From Mycolicibacterium cosmeticum (GTDB lineage Bacteria > Actinomycetota > Actinomycetes > Mycobacteriales > Mycobacteriaceae), in assembly GCA_016197365.1 (NCBI GenBank), contig JACPVS010000004.1:62001-126000 (forward strand): 64,000 nucleotides of DNA, written 5' to 3'. Below the pieces are notes generated by a model that searched no databases, was not told where the DNA came from, and saw only the letters and a list, made by a program, of their open reading frames with translations. Positions 42,787 through 52,376 of the stretch are shown piece after piece (position 1 is the stretch's first letter; each line of letters begins with the position of its first letter). Both the position numbers and the translations under genes were made by a program.

Positions 42787-44202
42787 TCACACCATCGCGT
42801 TCTCGATGACCGTCAGGTCCTCGGAAATACCCGCCGCACGCCGGATTTCACGGAACTCGCGCATCATCGCGGCGGTGACCTCGTGCGGATCCTTCACCGT
42901 CTCGGTGTCGGAGAGCACCGAGATGTTGAGCTGGTCCACATAGCTCCACACCGTGATGTTCAGCCCGCTGGCCGCGGTGAGCGGACCCACCGAATAGATC
43001 TCGGTGACCGTCGCTCCGCCCACCTTGCCCTGCTCACGCGGGCCGGGAACATTTGAGATGTTGAGGTTGAGCACCTTGTTCTGGCCGTCCTTGTCCGACA
43101 GCCTGCGGAACAGCGCCTCCACGGCCGCGGGCGGCATGTACGACGCCCAGCGCGCCACCAGTTCGGGGCCGATCAGGTGGTGTGCCTCCTTGGCATGGCT
43201 GGCTGCCGCGCTCGCCTTCTTCACCCGCTCCAGGGTGTCGGGTTCGTCGACGGGCAGCGCCATCAGCACACCGCTGAACCGGTTACCCGAGATGCGGTCG
43301 GGCGAGAAGTCGAAACTCATGGGTACCGAGGCCAGCAGCGGATGGTCGGCCTTGCCCTCGTAATCCAGCTGCAGCGAGCGCAACGCGCCCGAGGAGATCG
43401 CCAGCACCATATCGTTGATGGTGGCGCCCAACAGTTTTCCGGTCGACTTCACGTCGGCCAGCGCCAAGGTGGCGGTCGCGAAACGCCGTTCGGGGGTGAG
43501 GACGTGGTTCATGAAACTCGGCGGCGGGGTGAACGGACGAGTGAGTTCGGGCCCCAGCTTGTGGGTGCTGCGCCGCACCCGGCCCACCCCGTCGGCGGTG
43601 TACTTCATCAGGCCCGGCAGCCGGCCGATCTGACGGAGGTGATCGGTGAACGCCGACCGCACCAGCTCCGAGCCGGACGGCGCCGGGTCGGTGGCATACG
43701 AGTCGCGGTCGCGCTGCGGGCTGTCCTGCAGGTCCATGCCGCGGGCCAGCAGATTGGCCGAGGCGACCCCGTCGGCCAGCGCATGGTGGATCTTGCCGAC
43801 GACCGCGATGCGCCCGTTCGCGAGGCCTTCGACGAAGTACATCTCCCACAGTGGGCGGCTGCGGTCCAGCGGCGTGCTGCCGATCTGCCCGATGGCTTCG
43901 TCGAGTTCGCGGCGCCCACCCGGGGCGGCCACCCGCCACGGCCGCACGTGGTACTCGAGGTCCACGTCGCAGTTCTCCCGCCACATCGGGTGGTGGAACT
44001 TGAACGGGATGTCGACGAGCTGATACCGGAACGGATCCAACTTGTAGAGCCGGTTGTGCAGCACGTTTCTGAAGTCGTCGACACCGAAGGTGCGGTCACC
44101 GAGACCGTCGAGCGCGATGACCGCGATCTTCAAGGTGTGCATGTGCACATTCGGTGCTTCTGTGTAGAGCAGGAACGCGTCCCACCCGCTGAGCCTCTTC
44201 AC
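42787..44202 (-). CDS. Wax ester synthase/diacylglycerol acyltransferase (Rv0221-like)
   Basis: A 471-aa WS/DGAT enzyme. The active-site motif HHALADG (residues 139-145) is complete, with PLWEMYFVEGL before it and the C-terminal NVPGPREQGKVGGATV region. It makes triacylglycerol or wax esters from acyl-CoA at the membrane. Start GTG 44202. It lies 25 nt downstream of the LipC-like esterase gene, a pairing I recall from Rv0220-Rv0221. Confidence 0.92.
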   Translation of the reverse strand: MKRLSGWDAFLLYTEAPNVHMHTLKIAVIALDGLGDRTFGVDDFRNVLHNRLYKLDPFRYQLVDIPFKFHHPMWRENCDVDLEYHVRPWRVAAPGGRRELDEAIGQIGSTPLDRSRPLWEMYFVEGLANGRIAVVGKIHHALADGVASANLLARGMDLQDSPQRDRDSYATDPAPSGSELVRSAFTDHLRQIGRLPGLMKYTADGVGRVRRSTHKLGPELTRPFTPPPSFMNHVLTPERRFATATLALADVKSTGKLLGATINDMVLAISSGALRSLQLDYEGKADHPLLASVPMSFDFSPDRISGNRFSGVLMALPVDEPDTLERVKKASAAASHAKEAHHLIGPELVARWASYMPPAAVEALFRRLSDKDGQNKVLNLNISNVPGPREQGKVGGATVTEIYSVGPLTAASGLNITVWSYVDQLNISVLSDTETVKDPHEVTAAMMREFREIRRAAGISEDLTVIENAMV

Positions 44203-44227
44203 CGGCGTTCCTCCCCGTGCGAGGAGT

Positions 44228-45466
44228 CTATATAACTGCCTTTGCCCGCCTCGCCGAGGAGTTTCGGTGAATTTGGTTGAGGAACAAGCCGATTGCCGTG
44301 GCCATCGGTGCGGTCCGGGCGCCGTCGGTCATGTCGAAGGCATGCCCCGCACCCGGTAGCTCGATGTAGCTGACGGAGGCGTCGGACACCGCGTTGAGGC
44401 GTTCGACGAAGCTGCGCGCCTGCTCGACGGGGATGACCGAATCGCCGCTGCCGTGAATCACCAGGAATGGCGGCGCATCCCGGTGAATCTGCGCGATCGG
44501 CGACGCCTGCCGGAAGATCTCGGGATGCCGGTCGATCTTGCGCTTGACGACGACACGTTCCAGGAAGTCGACGAATCGCACGCGTTCCTCGGTGGAGCGG
44601 TCCTCCCAGTCATAACGGCCGTAGATACCGATGACCGCGTCCACGGAGGTGTCCGACCCTTCGGGGAGATCGCCCTGCACCGCCGGGTCGTTGGGTGTCA
44701 GGCCGGCCAGCGCTGCCAGATGTCCACCCGCCGAGCACCCCGCGATGGCGACGAACTCGCGGTCGCCACCGAATTTGTCGACGTTGGCACGCGCCCAGGC
44801 GATCGCGGCCTTCACGTCGTGCAGATGGCTCGGCCACTTGTGGTGCGGCGCCACCCGGTAGTCGATGGACAGGCACACCCAGCCCTGCTCGGCCAGATGC
44901 GACATCAGCGCGTAGCCCTGCAGCATCCGACTGCCGTGCACCCACGCACCGCCCGGCACGAACAACAGCACCGGCGCGGGTTCGCCGGGCAACTCCTTGG
45001 GTCGCCACACGTCCATCAACTGGGTCGGGCTGTCGCCGTACCGCACCGACGTGCGGTAGACGTTGCGCCGGTATCCGCGGGTGTTCCACAGCGGCGGCAT
45101 CTGCTCCGGAGCGGGCCACTCGATGGCGAGGTCTGCGGCGGGCACCACCCCACGCAGGGCTTCCTGGGCGATCGCGTTGGTCTGGTCGCGCTGTGCCTTG
45201 CGGATCTGACCGCTGCCCGGCGCCATCCAGCCCTTGGCCGATGACGTGAAGAAGTCCGGCATGTGCCGAAACCCCCACACTCCCATCGCGGCGAGGGCGC
45301 CGAAGGGCTCCAGATGCTTGCCGACCACCGGCAGGGACGCGGAGGCTACGGTCATGGCGAGTACCCGATCGGCCGGGCTGGCGGTGAGCATCCAGCGGGC
45401 GCGGCTGCACATGGTGGGGCTGCGCCGTGCGGCCGAGGGCCCGGTAGGCCCAGAAGGCTCTGTCAT
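44228..45466 (-). CDS. lipC: Alpha/beta-hydrolase esterase (LipC-like)
   Basis: A 412-aa esterase. A long N-terminal region (about 1-165) precedes a hydrolase domain with VPGGAWVHG, the nucleophile S245 in AGCSAGGH, the acid in HGSGDSVIP and the base in GAGHAFD. Length and order next to WS/DGAT fit LipC (Rv0220, about 403 aa), a surface esterase of M. tuberculosis. ATG 45466 was preferred over an upstream start at 45499. It shares its overall layout with the LipO-like protein at 38.8 kb, so the two are paralogues. Confidence 0.87.
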   Translation of the reverse strand: MTEPSGPTGPSAARRSPTMCSRARWMLTASPADRVLAMTVASASLPVVGKHLEPFGALAAMGVWGFRHMPDFFTSSAKGWMAPGSGQIRKAQRDQTNAIAQEALRGVVPAADLAIEWPAPEQMPPLWNTRGYRRNVYRTSVRYGDSPTQLMDVWRPKELPGEPAPVLLFVPGGAWVHGSRMLQGYALMSHLAEQGWVCLSIDYRVAPHHKWPSHLHDVKAAIAWARANVDKFGGDREFVAIAGCSAGGHLAALAGLTPNDPAVQGDLPEGSDTSVDAVIGIYGRYDWEDRSTEERVRFVDFLERVVVKRKIDRHPEIFRQASPIAQIHRDAPPFLVIHGSGDSVIPVEQARSFVERLNAVSDASVSYIELPGAGHAFDMTDGARTAPMATAIGLFLNQIHRNSSARRAKAVI

Positions 45467-45590
45467 GGCGCGAGCGTACCCCCGGGCGAGGGTGTTCAAT
45501 CGACAACTTGTCGGACTTGTCTACTCCGATGCCAATTTGTGAGATGCGTCACTTTCACCGGCTTCGGTTGGCCGGGTAACTTCGCTGATC

Positions 45591-47759
45591 ATGAGCAAGT
45601 CGGCCCTGGCCATCACTGAAGAACACCGGGATCTTGCCGCCGCGGCGGCCGGGCAATTACAACGCTCGCACAGCCTCGCGGCGGCCCGCGCCACGCTGGA
45701 GACTCCGGGCACCCGCACCGCCGACATCTGGTCGGCCGGCGCCAATCTCGGCTGGAACGGGCTGGCACTGGCCGAGGAATTCGGCGGATCGGGTTTCGGG
45801 CTCGCCGAGCTGGCCGTGGTGACCGAAGTGGCGGGCCGTGAACTCATGCCGGGGCCGTTCCTGCCGACCGTCGCCGCCGCCGTCACCATCGACCGCTGCG
45901 CCCCGGACTCCGTTCGAGCGCAACTACTTCCCGGCCTCGCCGACGGCAGCGTGGTCGCCGCACTCGGGCTCAACATCAAGGTGACGTTGGGCGAGGACCA
46001 CATCTCGACGGCCGAATGGCCCGCGGTGCTCGGCGCCCCCGACGCCGACATCCTGGTGCTGGCCGCCGGGGAGGATCTGGTCATCGTCGCCGCCGACGCG
46101 CCCGGCGTCACCGTCACGCCGCTCGAACCGTTGGACACCACCCGCAGCATCGGCGCCGTGTCGATGCGGGGCGCGGAGATCCCCGCCGACCGCGTGCTGC
46201 GCGGCGCCGCGCGGCGGGCCCGCACCGTGTTCCGCATCCTGGCCTCGGCCGAAGCGGTCGGTGTCAGCTGGGCGACGCTGGACATGGCCGTCGAATACGC
46301 AAAGGTCCGTGAGCAATTCGGCCGGACCATCGGAACCTTCCAGGCCGTCAAGCACCACGCCGCGAACATGCTCGTCGAGGCCGAACAGACCACGTCGGCA
46401 ACATGGGCTGCCGCCCGCACCGACGACCTGGATGCCGCCGCGTTCCCCGCCGCGGTCGCCGCGTCGCACGCCATCCGCGCTCAGGTGTTCAACGCGCAGA
46501 ACAACATTCAGCTGCACGGCGGTATCGGATTCACCTGGGAGCACGACGCACACCTGTATCTGCGCCGGGCCAGGACCATGGCCACCCTGCTCGGGGACGG
46601 CATCGACCCGCTGCTCGACATCGTCGACGCCCAACGCAGCGGCGCCGTCCGTGCCGCGTCCTTCAGTGTGCCGGCCGAGGCCGAGCAGTACCGCGCGGCC
46701 GCTGCCGAGGCCGCGGCCACCGTGCGCGGGCTGCCCATCGAGAAACAGCGCGACTTCCTCGTCGACTCCGGATACATGGTGGCGCATTGGCCCACCCCGT
46801 GGGGTCGCGGGGCCGATGTGCTCGAGCAGCTGGTCATCGAGGAGGAGTTCCGGGACATCGACATCCCCGACATGGGCATCACCGGGTGGGTGACCCTGAC
46901 CATCGCCCAGGCCGGCACCGACGATCAGCGCGAACGCTGGGTCGAGCCGGTGCTGCGCGGTGAGGTGATGTGGTGCCAGCTGTTCTCCGAACCGGGCGCG
47001 GGCTCCGACGCCGCGGCCGTGCGCACGTCGGCCAAGAAGGTGGACGGCGGGTGGCGGATCACCGGCCAGAAGGTGTGGACCAGCCTGGCCCAGCACTGCC
47101 AGTGGGGCCTGGCGACGGTGCGCACCGACGTCGACGCGCCCAAGCATGCTGGCGTCACCATGATGGCCGTCGACATGAAAGCGCCTGGCGTGACGGTGAA
47201 TCCGTTGCGCGGCCTGACGGGTGACGCCCACTTCAACGAGGTGTTCTTCGACGACGTGTTCGTCCCGGACGCCGATGTGGTGGGCGATGTGAACAAGGGC
47301 TGGCTGGTGGCGCGGGCGACGCTGGGCAACGAACGCATCTCCATCGGCGGCGGATCATCGGCGCCCACCGGCTTCAGTCCGGACGAGGTGGTCGAATTGC
47401 TGGACGCCGCACCACCGTTCACCGCCGCCGAGTACGTCCGCGAGGCTGGCGCGGTGATCGCCGAGGCCCACACCCTGCCGCTGCTGAACCTGCGCCGGGT
47501 GAGCCGCGCCATCGTCGGCGCCGGCCCGGGACCGGAGGGCAACGTCACCAAACTCCTGGTCGCAGAACATACCCAGCGCCTGACCGAGCTGGGCATGTCG
47601 CTGGCCGGCCCCGCCGCGGTGGTGGGAACCAAGTCGACTCTGGCGCGGGCCTATCTGGGCAACCGGGCCATGACCATCGCCGGCGGCACCTCGGAGATCA
47701 CCCGCAACACCATCGCCGAACGCATCCTCGGCCTGCCCCGCGACCCGCTGTTGAAGTGA
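45591..47759 (+). CDS. Two-domain acyl-CoA dehydrogenase (FadE6/FadE34 type)
   Basis: A 722-aa fusion of two acyl-CoA dehydrogenase modules. The first (about 1-345) ends in GGIGFTWEHDAHLYLRRA. The second (about 365-722) has MWCQLFSEPGAGSDAAAVRT, GQKVWTSLAQHCQWGLA and the C-terminal AGGTSEITRNTIAERILG. Such double FadEs correspond to an alpha-beta pair in one chain. ATG 45591. The stop codon is inside a long hairpin at 47758. Substrate unknown; the class includes enzymes acting on bulky sterol-side-chain CoA esters. Confidence 0.88.
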   Translation: MSKSALAITEEHRDLAAAAAGQLQRSHSLAAARATLETPGTRTADIWSAGANLGWNGLALAEEFGGSGFGLAELAVVTEVAGRELMPGPFLPTVAAAVTIDRCAPDSVRAQLLPGLADGSVVAALGLNIKVTLGEDHISTAEWPAVLGAPDADILVLAAGEDLVIVAADAPGVTVTPLEPLDTTRSIGAVSMRGAEIPADRVLRGAARRARTVFRILASAEAVGVSWATLDMAVEYAKVREQFGRTIGTFQAVKHHAANMLVEAEQTTSATWAAARTDDLDAAAFPAAVAASHAIRAQVFNAQNNIQLHGGIGFTWEHDAHLYLRRARTMATLLGDGIDPLLDIVDAQRSGAVRAASFSVPAEAEQYRAAAAEAAATVRGLPIEKQRDFLVDSGYMVAHWPTPWGRGADVLEQLVIEEEFRDIDIPDMGITGWVTLTIAQAGTDDQRERWVEPVLRGEVMWCQLFSEPGAGSDAAAVRTSAKKVDGGWRITGQKVWTSLAQHCQWGLATVRTDVDAPKHAGVTMMAVDMKAPGVTVNPLRGLTGDAHFNEVFFDDVFVPDADVVGDVNKGWLVARATLGNERISIGGGSSAPTGFSPDEVVELLDAAPPFTAAEYVREAGAVIAEAHTLPLLNLRRVSRAIVGAGPGPEGNVTKLLVAEHTQRLTELGMSLAGPAAVVGTKSTLARAYLGNRAMTIAGGTSEITRNTIAERILGLPRDPLLK

Positions 47760-47806
47760 TTCGTGGAGTGCTACCCGTAACCATTACGGGTAGCACTCCA
47801 CAAATC
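47758..47806. terminator. Perfect long hairpin between convergent fadE and phn genes
   Basis: GTGGAGTGCTACCCGTAA (47763-47780) is perfectly complementary to 47784-47801 with a 3-nt loop. GATT (47758-47761) / AATC (47803-47806) extend the stem across one mismatch. The fadE stop codon overlaps its base. No T-run. Confidence 0.6.
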
Positions 47807-47811
47807 GCAGG

Positions 47812-48609
47812 TCAGCGGAGGGCAGCGCGGCCGCGGATACGGCCGAGCAGGACCAGCGCCAGCAGCGTCACCAGCAACAGGATCGTGGTCGACGCCGCCG
47901 CCTGGAGAGCCTGGCCGCGGTCGGTGAGCCCGAAGATGGTCACCGGCAAGGTCTTCCACGTGGCCGGGTACACCATCACGGTCGCACCGAGCTCTCCCAT
48001 GGACAGCGCCACCGCCAGCCCCGCCGCCGCACCCAGCGCGGGCAGCAGCAGCGGCAGCGTCACCTGCAGCAGCACCCGGGCCGGTCCGGCGCCGAGGGAT
48101 TCCGCGGCCTGCCGGTAGCGGGGGTCCAGCCGGTCCAGCGCCGCCGAGACCGAACTGAACGCGAAGGCCAGCACCAGCACGGCATGCGCCAGGATGACGA
48201 TCCAGCGCGTCCCGCCCAGCAGCAGCGGCCGCGAGTTGAACGCGATGAGCAACCCGAGGCCGATGGCCACCGAGGGCACCGCGATCGGAAGGTGGAATAC
48301 CGCATCGGTGAAGCGCCGCAACCACATCGGGCAATCCTGGGCGGCCAGCGCAGCCCAGGTGCCCAGCACCAGCGCCAGCGCGCCTGCGAGGAACGCGGTC
48401 TGCAGGCTCACCGAGAGGCTGGCCAGATTCTCACCGGTCAGGGCGGTTCCGAACCGGTCGAACCCCAGGCCCGAGGGCAGCGCGCCCGTCCAGGAGCCGG
48501 CCAACCCGGCCAGCAGCACCGTCGCCAGCGGCGCGACGAACACCACCAGGACCACCAGCCCGAACACGGTCAGTGCCATGGCCCTACTTCGCGGGTTCCA
48601 CAGCAGCAT
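47812..48609 (-). CDS. phnV: 2-aminoethylphosphonate ABC transporter permease
   Basis: A 265-aa ABC-2-type binding-protein-dependent permease with six helices. The EAA loop reads AAESLGAGPARVLLQVTLP and contacts the ATPase. ATG 48609 overlaps the preceding permease gene by 26 nt. It is the last gene of a six-gene unit containing a PhnS-like binding protein, which sets the probable substrate as 2-aminoethylphosphonate or an N-methyl analogue. Assignment as PhnV rather than PhnU is by order only. Confidence 0.82.
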   Translation of the reverse strand: MLLWNPRSRAMALTVFGLVVLVVFVAPLATVLLAGLAGSWTGALPSGLGFDRFGTALTGENLASLSVSLQTAFLAGALALVLGTWAALAAQDCPMWLRRFTDAVFHLPIAVPSVAIGLGLLIAFNSRPLLLGGTRWIVILAHAVLVLAFAFSSVSAALDRLDPRYRQAAESLGAGPARVLLQVTLPLLLPALGAAAGLAVALSMGELGATVMVYPATWKTLPVTIFGLTDRGQALQAAASTTILLLVTLLALVLLGRIRGRAALR

Positions 48610-49450
48610 CGGCGCCGCCCCTTCCAGAAGTCATGCGGGCGAAGATCATTCGGTAGGTGATGTAGAGCCCCAGCGACAGCGCCACCTGGACTGTGGCGAT
48701 CACGGCGGCGCCCGGCAGGTCGAAGGTGACGATGCCCCGGGTGTAGATGAGCACCGGCAGCGTGATGACACCCTTGGCACCGGTGAACAGCACGATGCCG
48801 AACTCGTTGAGCGTCAACAGCAATACCAGGCTGCCGCCGGCCATCAGGGCCGGCCAGGCTTCGGGCAGCACCACCGAGCTCAGCACCCGCAACGGGGAGG
48901 CGCCCAGGCTGGCGGCCACGTCGAGCTGCGCGCGCGGCAGCAGGGCGAACGCCGCGAGCAGCGGCCGGACCACGAACGGGGTGAAGAAGGTGATCTCCGC
49001 GGTGATCACCCCGGCCGGGGTGTACAAGAAGTTCAGCTGTGTGCCGAGCATGGCGTTCAGCACTCCCGCCGATCCATAGAGGAACGTGAACGCCAAGGTG
49101 ATCAGGAACGACGGCAACGACAGGATGGTGTCGATGAGCCGGCCCACCAGACCGGACCCGGGAAACGGCACGAACGCCAGGATGACCGCCAGGAAGGTGC
49201 CCAGCACCAGGCAGCCCAGCGTCGAGGTGGCCGCGATGGCAACGGTGCGCCACAGCGCATCCCGGAACTGCTCGGAGCTCAGCACCTCCGCCCATTTCCC
49301 GGGCTGGGTCGACTCGCCGAAGACCCGCAGCAAGGGGTACACCGCGGCGAGCAGCACGACGAGCAATGGGGGCAGCACCCACCAGTGCGCGCGGCTGCGT
49401 TTGGGCGCCAGAGCCGTCTGCGCCTCGACGGGCTCCAGGAGTGATGTCAC
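48584..49450 (-). CDS. phnU: 2-aminoethylphosphonate ABC transporter permease
   Basis: A 288-aa permease with six hydrophobic helices after a short cytoplasmic N-terminus. The EAA-type loop is VAASLGASPLRVLSSVVLPE. GTG 49450 overlaps the ATPase stop (GTGA), so it is translationally coupled to it. With the second permease it forms the membrane channel of the phosphonate importer. Binding-protein similarity to PhnS is the main basis for the substrate. Confidence 0.83.
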   Translation of the reverse strand: MTSLLEPVEAQTALAPKRSRAHWWVLPPLLVVLLAAVYPLLRVFGESTQPGKWAEVLSSEQFRDALWRTVAIAATSTLGCLVLGTFLAVILAFVPFPGSGLVGRLIDTILSLPSFLITLAFTFLYGSAGVLNAMLGTQLNFLYTPAGVITAEITFFTPFVVRPLLAAFALLPRAQLDVAASLGASPLRVLSSVVLPEAWPALMAGGSLVLLLTLNEFGIVLFTGAKGVITLPVLIYTRGIVTFDLPGAAVIATVQVALSLGLYITYRMIFARMTSGRGGADAAVEPAK

Positions 49451-50613
49451 GAGCCGGCCCGGACCAGCACCCCGGCCGGCTCCGGAATCCGTACGCCGAC
49501 TTCGGTACCCACCGCGAACTGGACGTGGCCGGGCACGTCGATCTCGATGAGCTGGTCGGGCATGCTGGTGATGGCCAGCACCAGCCTGGTGGTGGCCCCC
49601 CGCCAGACGGCGGCGTTCACCCTGGCGCGCAACGCGTCCCGGTCACCCAGCGAGACGACCCGCAGGGCGTGAGGCCTGATGCACAACAGGGCGTCCATAC
49701 CCGGCGCCCAGTCGATCTTGCCGACGGACGGTTGCGGCGCCTCGGCGCTGACCGTCTTGTGGGACACCGTCACCAGCGCCGAGGTGCCGATGACCCGACC
49801 GACGGTGCAAGGAATCAGATTGGCACCTCCCAAAAATGCGGCCGTGAAACTGGTCGGCGGCCGCTTCCAGAGATTCTCGGCGGTGTCCACATCCATCAGC
49901 CGGGCGTTGTTCATCACCACGATGCGGTCGGCCAGGGCCAGTGCCTCGGCCTGATCGTGGGTGACGTACAGCATGGCTGTGTCGGGCAGCGATTCCTTGA
50001 GCTGCTGCAGTTCGGCGAGCATCGACTGACGCAACTGCGCATCGAGGGCGGCCAGCGGTTCGTCCAACAGCAGCACCTTCGGCCGGATGGCCAGCGCCCT
50101 GGCGATCGCGATGCGCTGCTGCTGGCCGCCGGAAAGCTCACGCGGCAGACGCTTTCCATAGGCCGACATGCCGACCATGTCCAGCGCTTCGGCCACCCGG
50201 GCACCGATCTGAGCCCGCGGTACCCGCTGCGCCTTCAGCCCGAAGGCGACGTTCTCGGCCACCCGCATGTGCGGAAACAGCGCGTAGGACTGCAGCACGA
50301 CCCCGATGCCGCGCTTGGCCGGTGGCAGATCGGTGACATCGCGGCCGTCCAGCCGAACCCCGCCGGAGGTCGGCCGGACGAATCCGGCCAGTGCGTTGAG
50401 TGCCGTGGACTTCCCGGAGCCACTGGGCCCCAACAGCGCCACCGTCTCCCCTGCAGCGATCCGCAGGTTGAAGTCGACCAGGGCGTGGGTGATCTTGGCG
50501 CCCCGGCCGTAACTGACCCCCACCCGGTCGAAGACGATGGCCGGGATGGCCGTCTCGGGGTCGCGAGTTCCCTTGCGCGCTACGCTGCCCCGTGCGACCT
50601 TGATCTCGGCCAT
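49447..50613 (-). CDS. phnT: 2-aminoethylphosphonate ABC transporter ATP-binding protein
   Basis: A 388-aa ABC ATPase. Walker A GPSGSGKST is at residues 62-70, the Q-loop is in VVLQSYALFPHM, the signature is ELSGGQQQRIAIARAL, Walker B is VLLLDEPLAALD, and the H-loop is YVTHDQAEAL. A C-terminal TOBE-like extension follows (WAPGMDALLCIRPHAL), typical of the PotA/MalK branch. ATG 50613 starts 1 nt after the binding-protein stop. It powers uptake of the PhnS ligand. Confidence 0.88.
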   Translation of the reverse strand: MAEIKVARGSVARKGTRDPETAIPAIVFDRVGVSYGRGAKITHALVDFNLRIAAGETVALLGPSGSGKSTALNALAGFVRPTSGGVRLDGRDVTDLPPAKRGIGVVLQSYALFPHMRVAENVAFGLKAQRVPRAQIGARVAEALDMVGMSAYGKRLPRELSGGQQQRIAIARALAIRPKVLLLDEPLAALDAQLRQSMLAELQQLKESLPDTAMLYVTHDQAEALALADRIVVMNNARLMDVDTAENLWKRPPTSFTAAFLGGANLIPCTVGRVIGTSALVTVSHKTVSAEAPQPSVGKIDWAPGMDALLCIRPHALRVVSLGDRDALRARVNAAVWRGATTRLVLAITSMPDQLIEIDVPGHVQFAVGTEVGVRIPEPAGVLVRAGS

Positions 50614-50614
50614 A

Positions 50615-51667
50615 TCAGTTGCCGGTCGCCTTCTGGTACGCCGCGACGTCGGCGTCGAGGTCGGCGAGCACGGCGTTCCAGTCCGGCACCCAGATCTGCA
50701 CATCCTTGAGGACCGCGGCCGGGGTGTTCGGTGCCGGCGTCTCGGCGGCGACGGTGCGGATGGCGTCGCGCACCGGCATACCGAGGGCGTCGGGTTCCAC
50801 CGTCTTCTGCACCTCGTCGGACAACAGGTACGTCAGCAGCTTCTTGGCGTCCTCGGCGTGCGGAGCACCCTTGGTCACCCCGGCGACATACGGCAGCGAC
50901 ACGGTGGTGCGGGTGCCGTTGTGGGCGGGAATGAAGATGTCGAACTTGGAGCCGTCATCCTTGATGGAGCCCAGATTCATCTGCACATCGCCGTTGGCCA
51001 CCAACAGTTCTCCGTTGCTGACCTTGGGCTGCAGCTTGCCGGTCGAGGACGACGGGCCCACGTTGTTGGCCTGCAGCTTGCTCAGGTAGTCCAGTGCCCC
51101 CGGCTTCCCGAGCAGATGCTGCAGCAGAACCAGCACGGCGGTACCGTCCCCGGCCTGCCCGGGCGTCGAATACTGCAGCTTGCCCTTGAACTCCGGTGCG
51201 AGCAGGTCATCCCAGGACACCGGCGCGGGCTTGGCCGCCGGGTTGGCGATGAAGCTCAGGGTGTTGTCGACGATCGGCACGTAGCGCGCTTCCGGTCCGA
51301 CCTGGTCGGCGGCGATGCCCTTGGTGTCGGCGCCGCTCGCCACCAGAAGCCCTGACTTGTCGGCCTTCTGGATGAACGGCGGTAGGGTGACCAGGAGGTC
51401 GGCCTGCGGATTGGACTGTTCCTTCTCGACCCGGGAGACCACCTCGCCGGAGCCTGCCTCAACCAGGTTGACCGCGATGCCGGTGTCCTTGGTGAACTTG
51501 TCGAACTGGGCCTTGTACCAGGTGGCCAAGCCGTCGGCGCTGTACACGGTCAGGGTGGTGCCGCTGCTGGACCCACTCGATCCGGTGCCGCCGCACGCGG
51601 CGGTCAGGGTGGTGGCGGCGACAACCACCGCCACCGCGGTGGCACGAAAAGCGTTGCGGAGTTTCAT
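50615..51667 (-). CDS. phnS: 2-aminoethylphosphonate-binding lipoprotein (PhnS-like)
   Basis: A 350-aa solute-binding protein. Lipobox LTAAC (Cys 25) is followed by a Ser/Gly linker and the mature domain. Segments that I recognise from enterobacterial PhnS are TVYSADGLATWY, NPQADLLVTLPPFIQ, GKLQYSTPGQAGDGTAV and KLQANNVGPSSSTGKL. ATG 51667 follows AAGGAAATC. Anchored outside the membrane, it would capture 2-aminoethylphosphonate or a close analogue for PhnTUV. Confidence 0.88.
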   Translation of the reverse strand: MKLRNAFRATAVAVVVAATTLTAACGGTGSSGSSSGTTLTVYSADGLATWYKAQFDKFTKDTGIAVNLVEAGSGEVVSRVEKEQSNPQADLLVTLPPFIQKADKSGLLVASGADTKGIAADQVGPEARYVPIVDNTLSFIANPAAKPAPVSWDDLLAPEFKGKLQYSTPGQAGDGTAVLVLLQHLLGKPGALDYLSKLQANNVGPSSSTGKLQPKVSNGELLVANGDVQMNLGSIKDDGSKFDIFIPAHNGTRTTVSLPYVAGVTKGAPHAEDAKKLLTYLLSDEVQKTVEPDALGMPVRDAIRTVAAETPAPNTPAAVLKDVQIWVPDWNAVLADLDADVAAYQKATGN

Positions 51668-51680
51668 GATTTCCTTCGGG

Positions 51681-52367
51681 TCAGCGGGTGGACAGGAGCA
51701 GATCGGCGAAATCGACGACGGAGCCCACCACGTGGGTGGCGCCGGCGGCGCGGAGGTCTTCCTCGCTGTGCGCGCCGGTGAGGGTGCCCGCGGCGATCGC
51801 GGCCCCGGCCCGCAGGGCGCTCTCGACGTCGGTGCTGGTGTCACCGAGCACCGCGACGTTGTCGACGCTGTCGGCCCCCAAGCGCATCAATGCCGTCAGC
51901 ACCAGATCGGGGTAGGGCCGGCTGCGCACCCCGTCGCCGGGGGCGAGCGCCAGGTCGGCCAGTTGTTGCCAGCCGAGCGCGGCGAGCAGTTTGCCTTGGG
52001 TGGCCGCGGAGAACCCGGTCGTCAGCGCCACTTTGATACCGGCGTCGCGCAGCTCGGTGATGGCCTCGGCGGCACCGGGAATGGGTGCGGCGTACCCGTT
52101 GTCGATCAGCTCGGCGTAGGCCCGTTCGAACTCGGCGTTGGCCCGCTGGGCGCGCTCCTCGGCGCCGAACAGCGCGCGGAACACGACGATCTTGGACTGT
52201 CCCATGGTGTCGAGGACGTAGCGGCGCGCCTGGTCACGTTCGGCGCCGTCGGCGGGCAGGCCCGCGGCGGTGGCGGCGGCCTCGAAGGCCCGCACGACCA
52301 GGCCGTCATCGGCGACGGTGGTGCCGGCCATATCGAGGACAGCGACGTGAATGGGGTTGTCCGACAT
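51681..52367 (-). CDS. PhnX-like HAD-superfamily phosphonatase
   Basis: A 228-aa HAD hydrolase. The nucleophile is D12 in LDMAGTTV, motif II is TTGF (116-119), and the acidic motif IV is GDTSTD (175-180). The cap contains DTMGQSKIVVFRAL; its K59 aligns by eye with the Schiff-base lysine of phosphonoacetaldehyde hydrolase (MGxxKIxxxRAL). That supports C-P cleavage of phosphonoacetaldehyde to acetaldehyde and phosphate. The enzyme is shorter than classical PhnX and fits the phosphonatase-like group found in phosphonate operons. The gene sits 13 nt before phnS. Confidence 0.82.
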   Translation of the reverse strand: MSDNPIHVAVLDMAGTTVADDGLVVRAFEAAATAAGLPADGAERDQARRYVLDTMGQSKIVVFRALFGAEERAQRANAEFERAYAELIDNGYAAPIPGAAEAITELRDAGIKVALTTGFSAATQGKLLAALGWQQLADLALAPGDGVRSRPYPDLVLTALMRLGADSVDNVAVLGDTSTDVESALRAGAAIAAGTLTGAHSEEDLRAAGATHVVGSVVDFADLLLSTR

Positions 52368-52376
52368 GTGTTCTCC

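Noticed and set aside
49366..50709. Plus-strand open frame opposite the ABC ATPase gene
   Set aside because: Walker and signature motifs are all on the minus strand; this frame is low-complexity.
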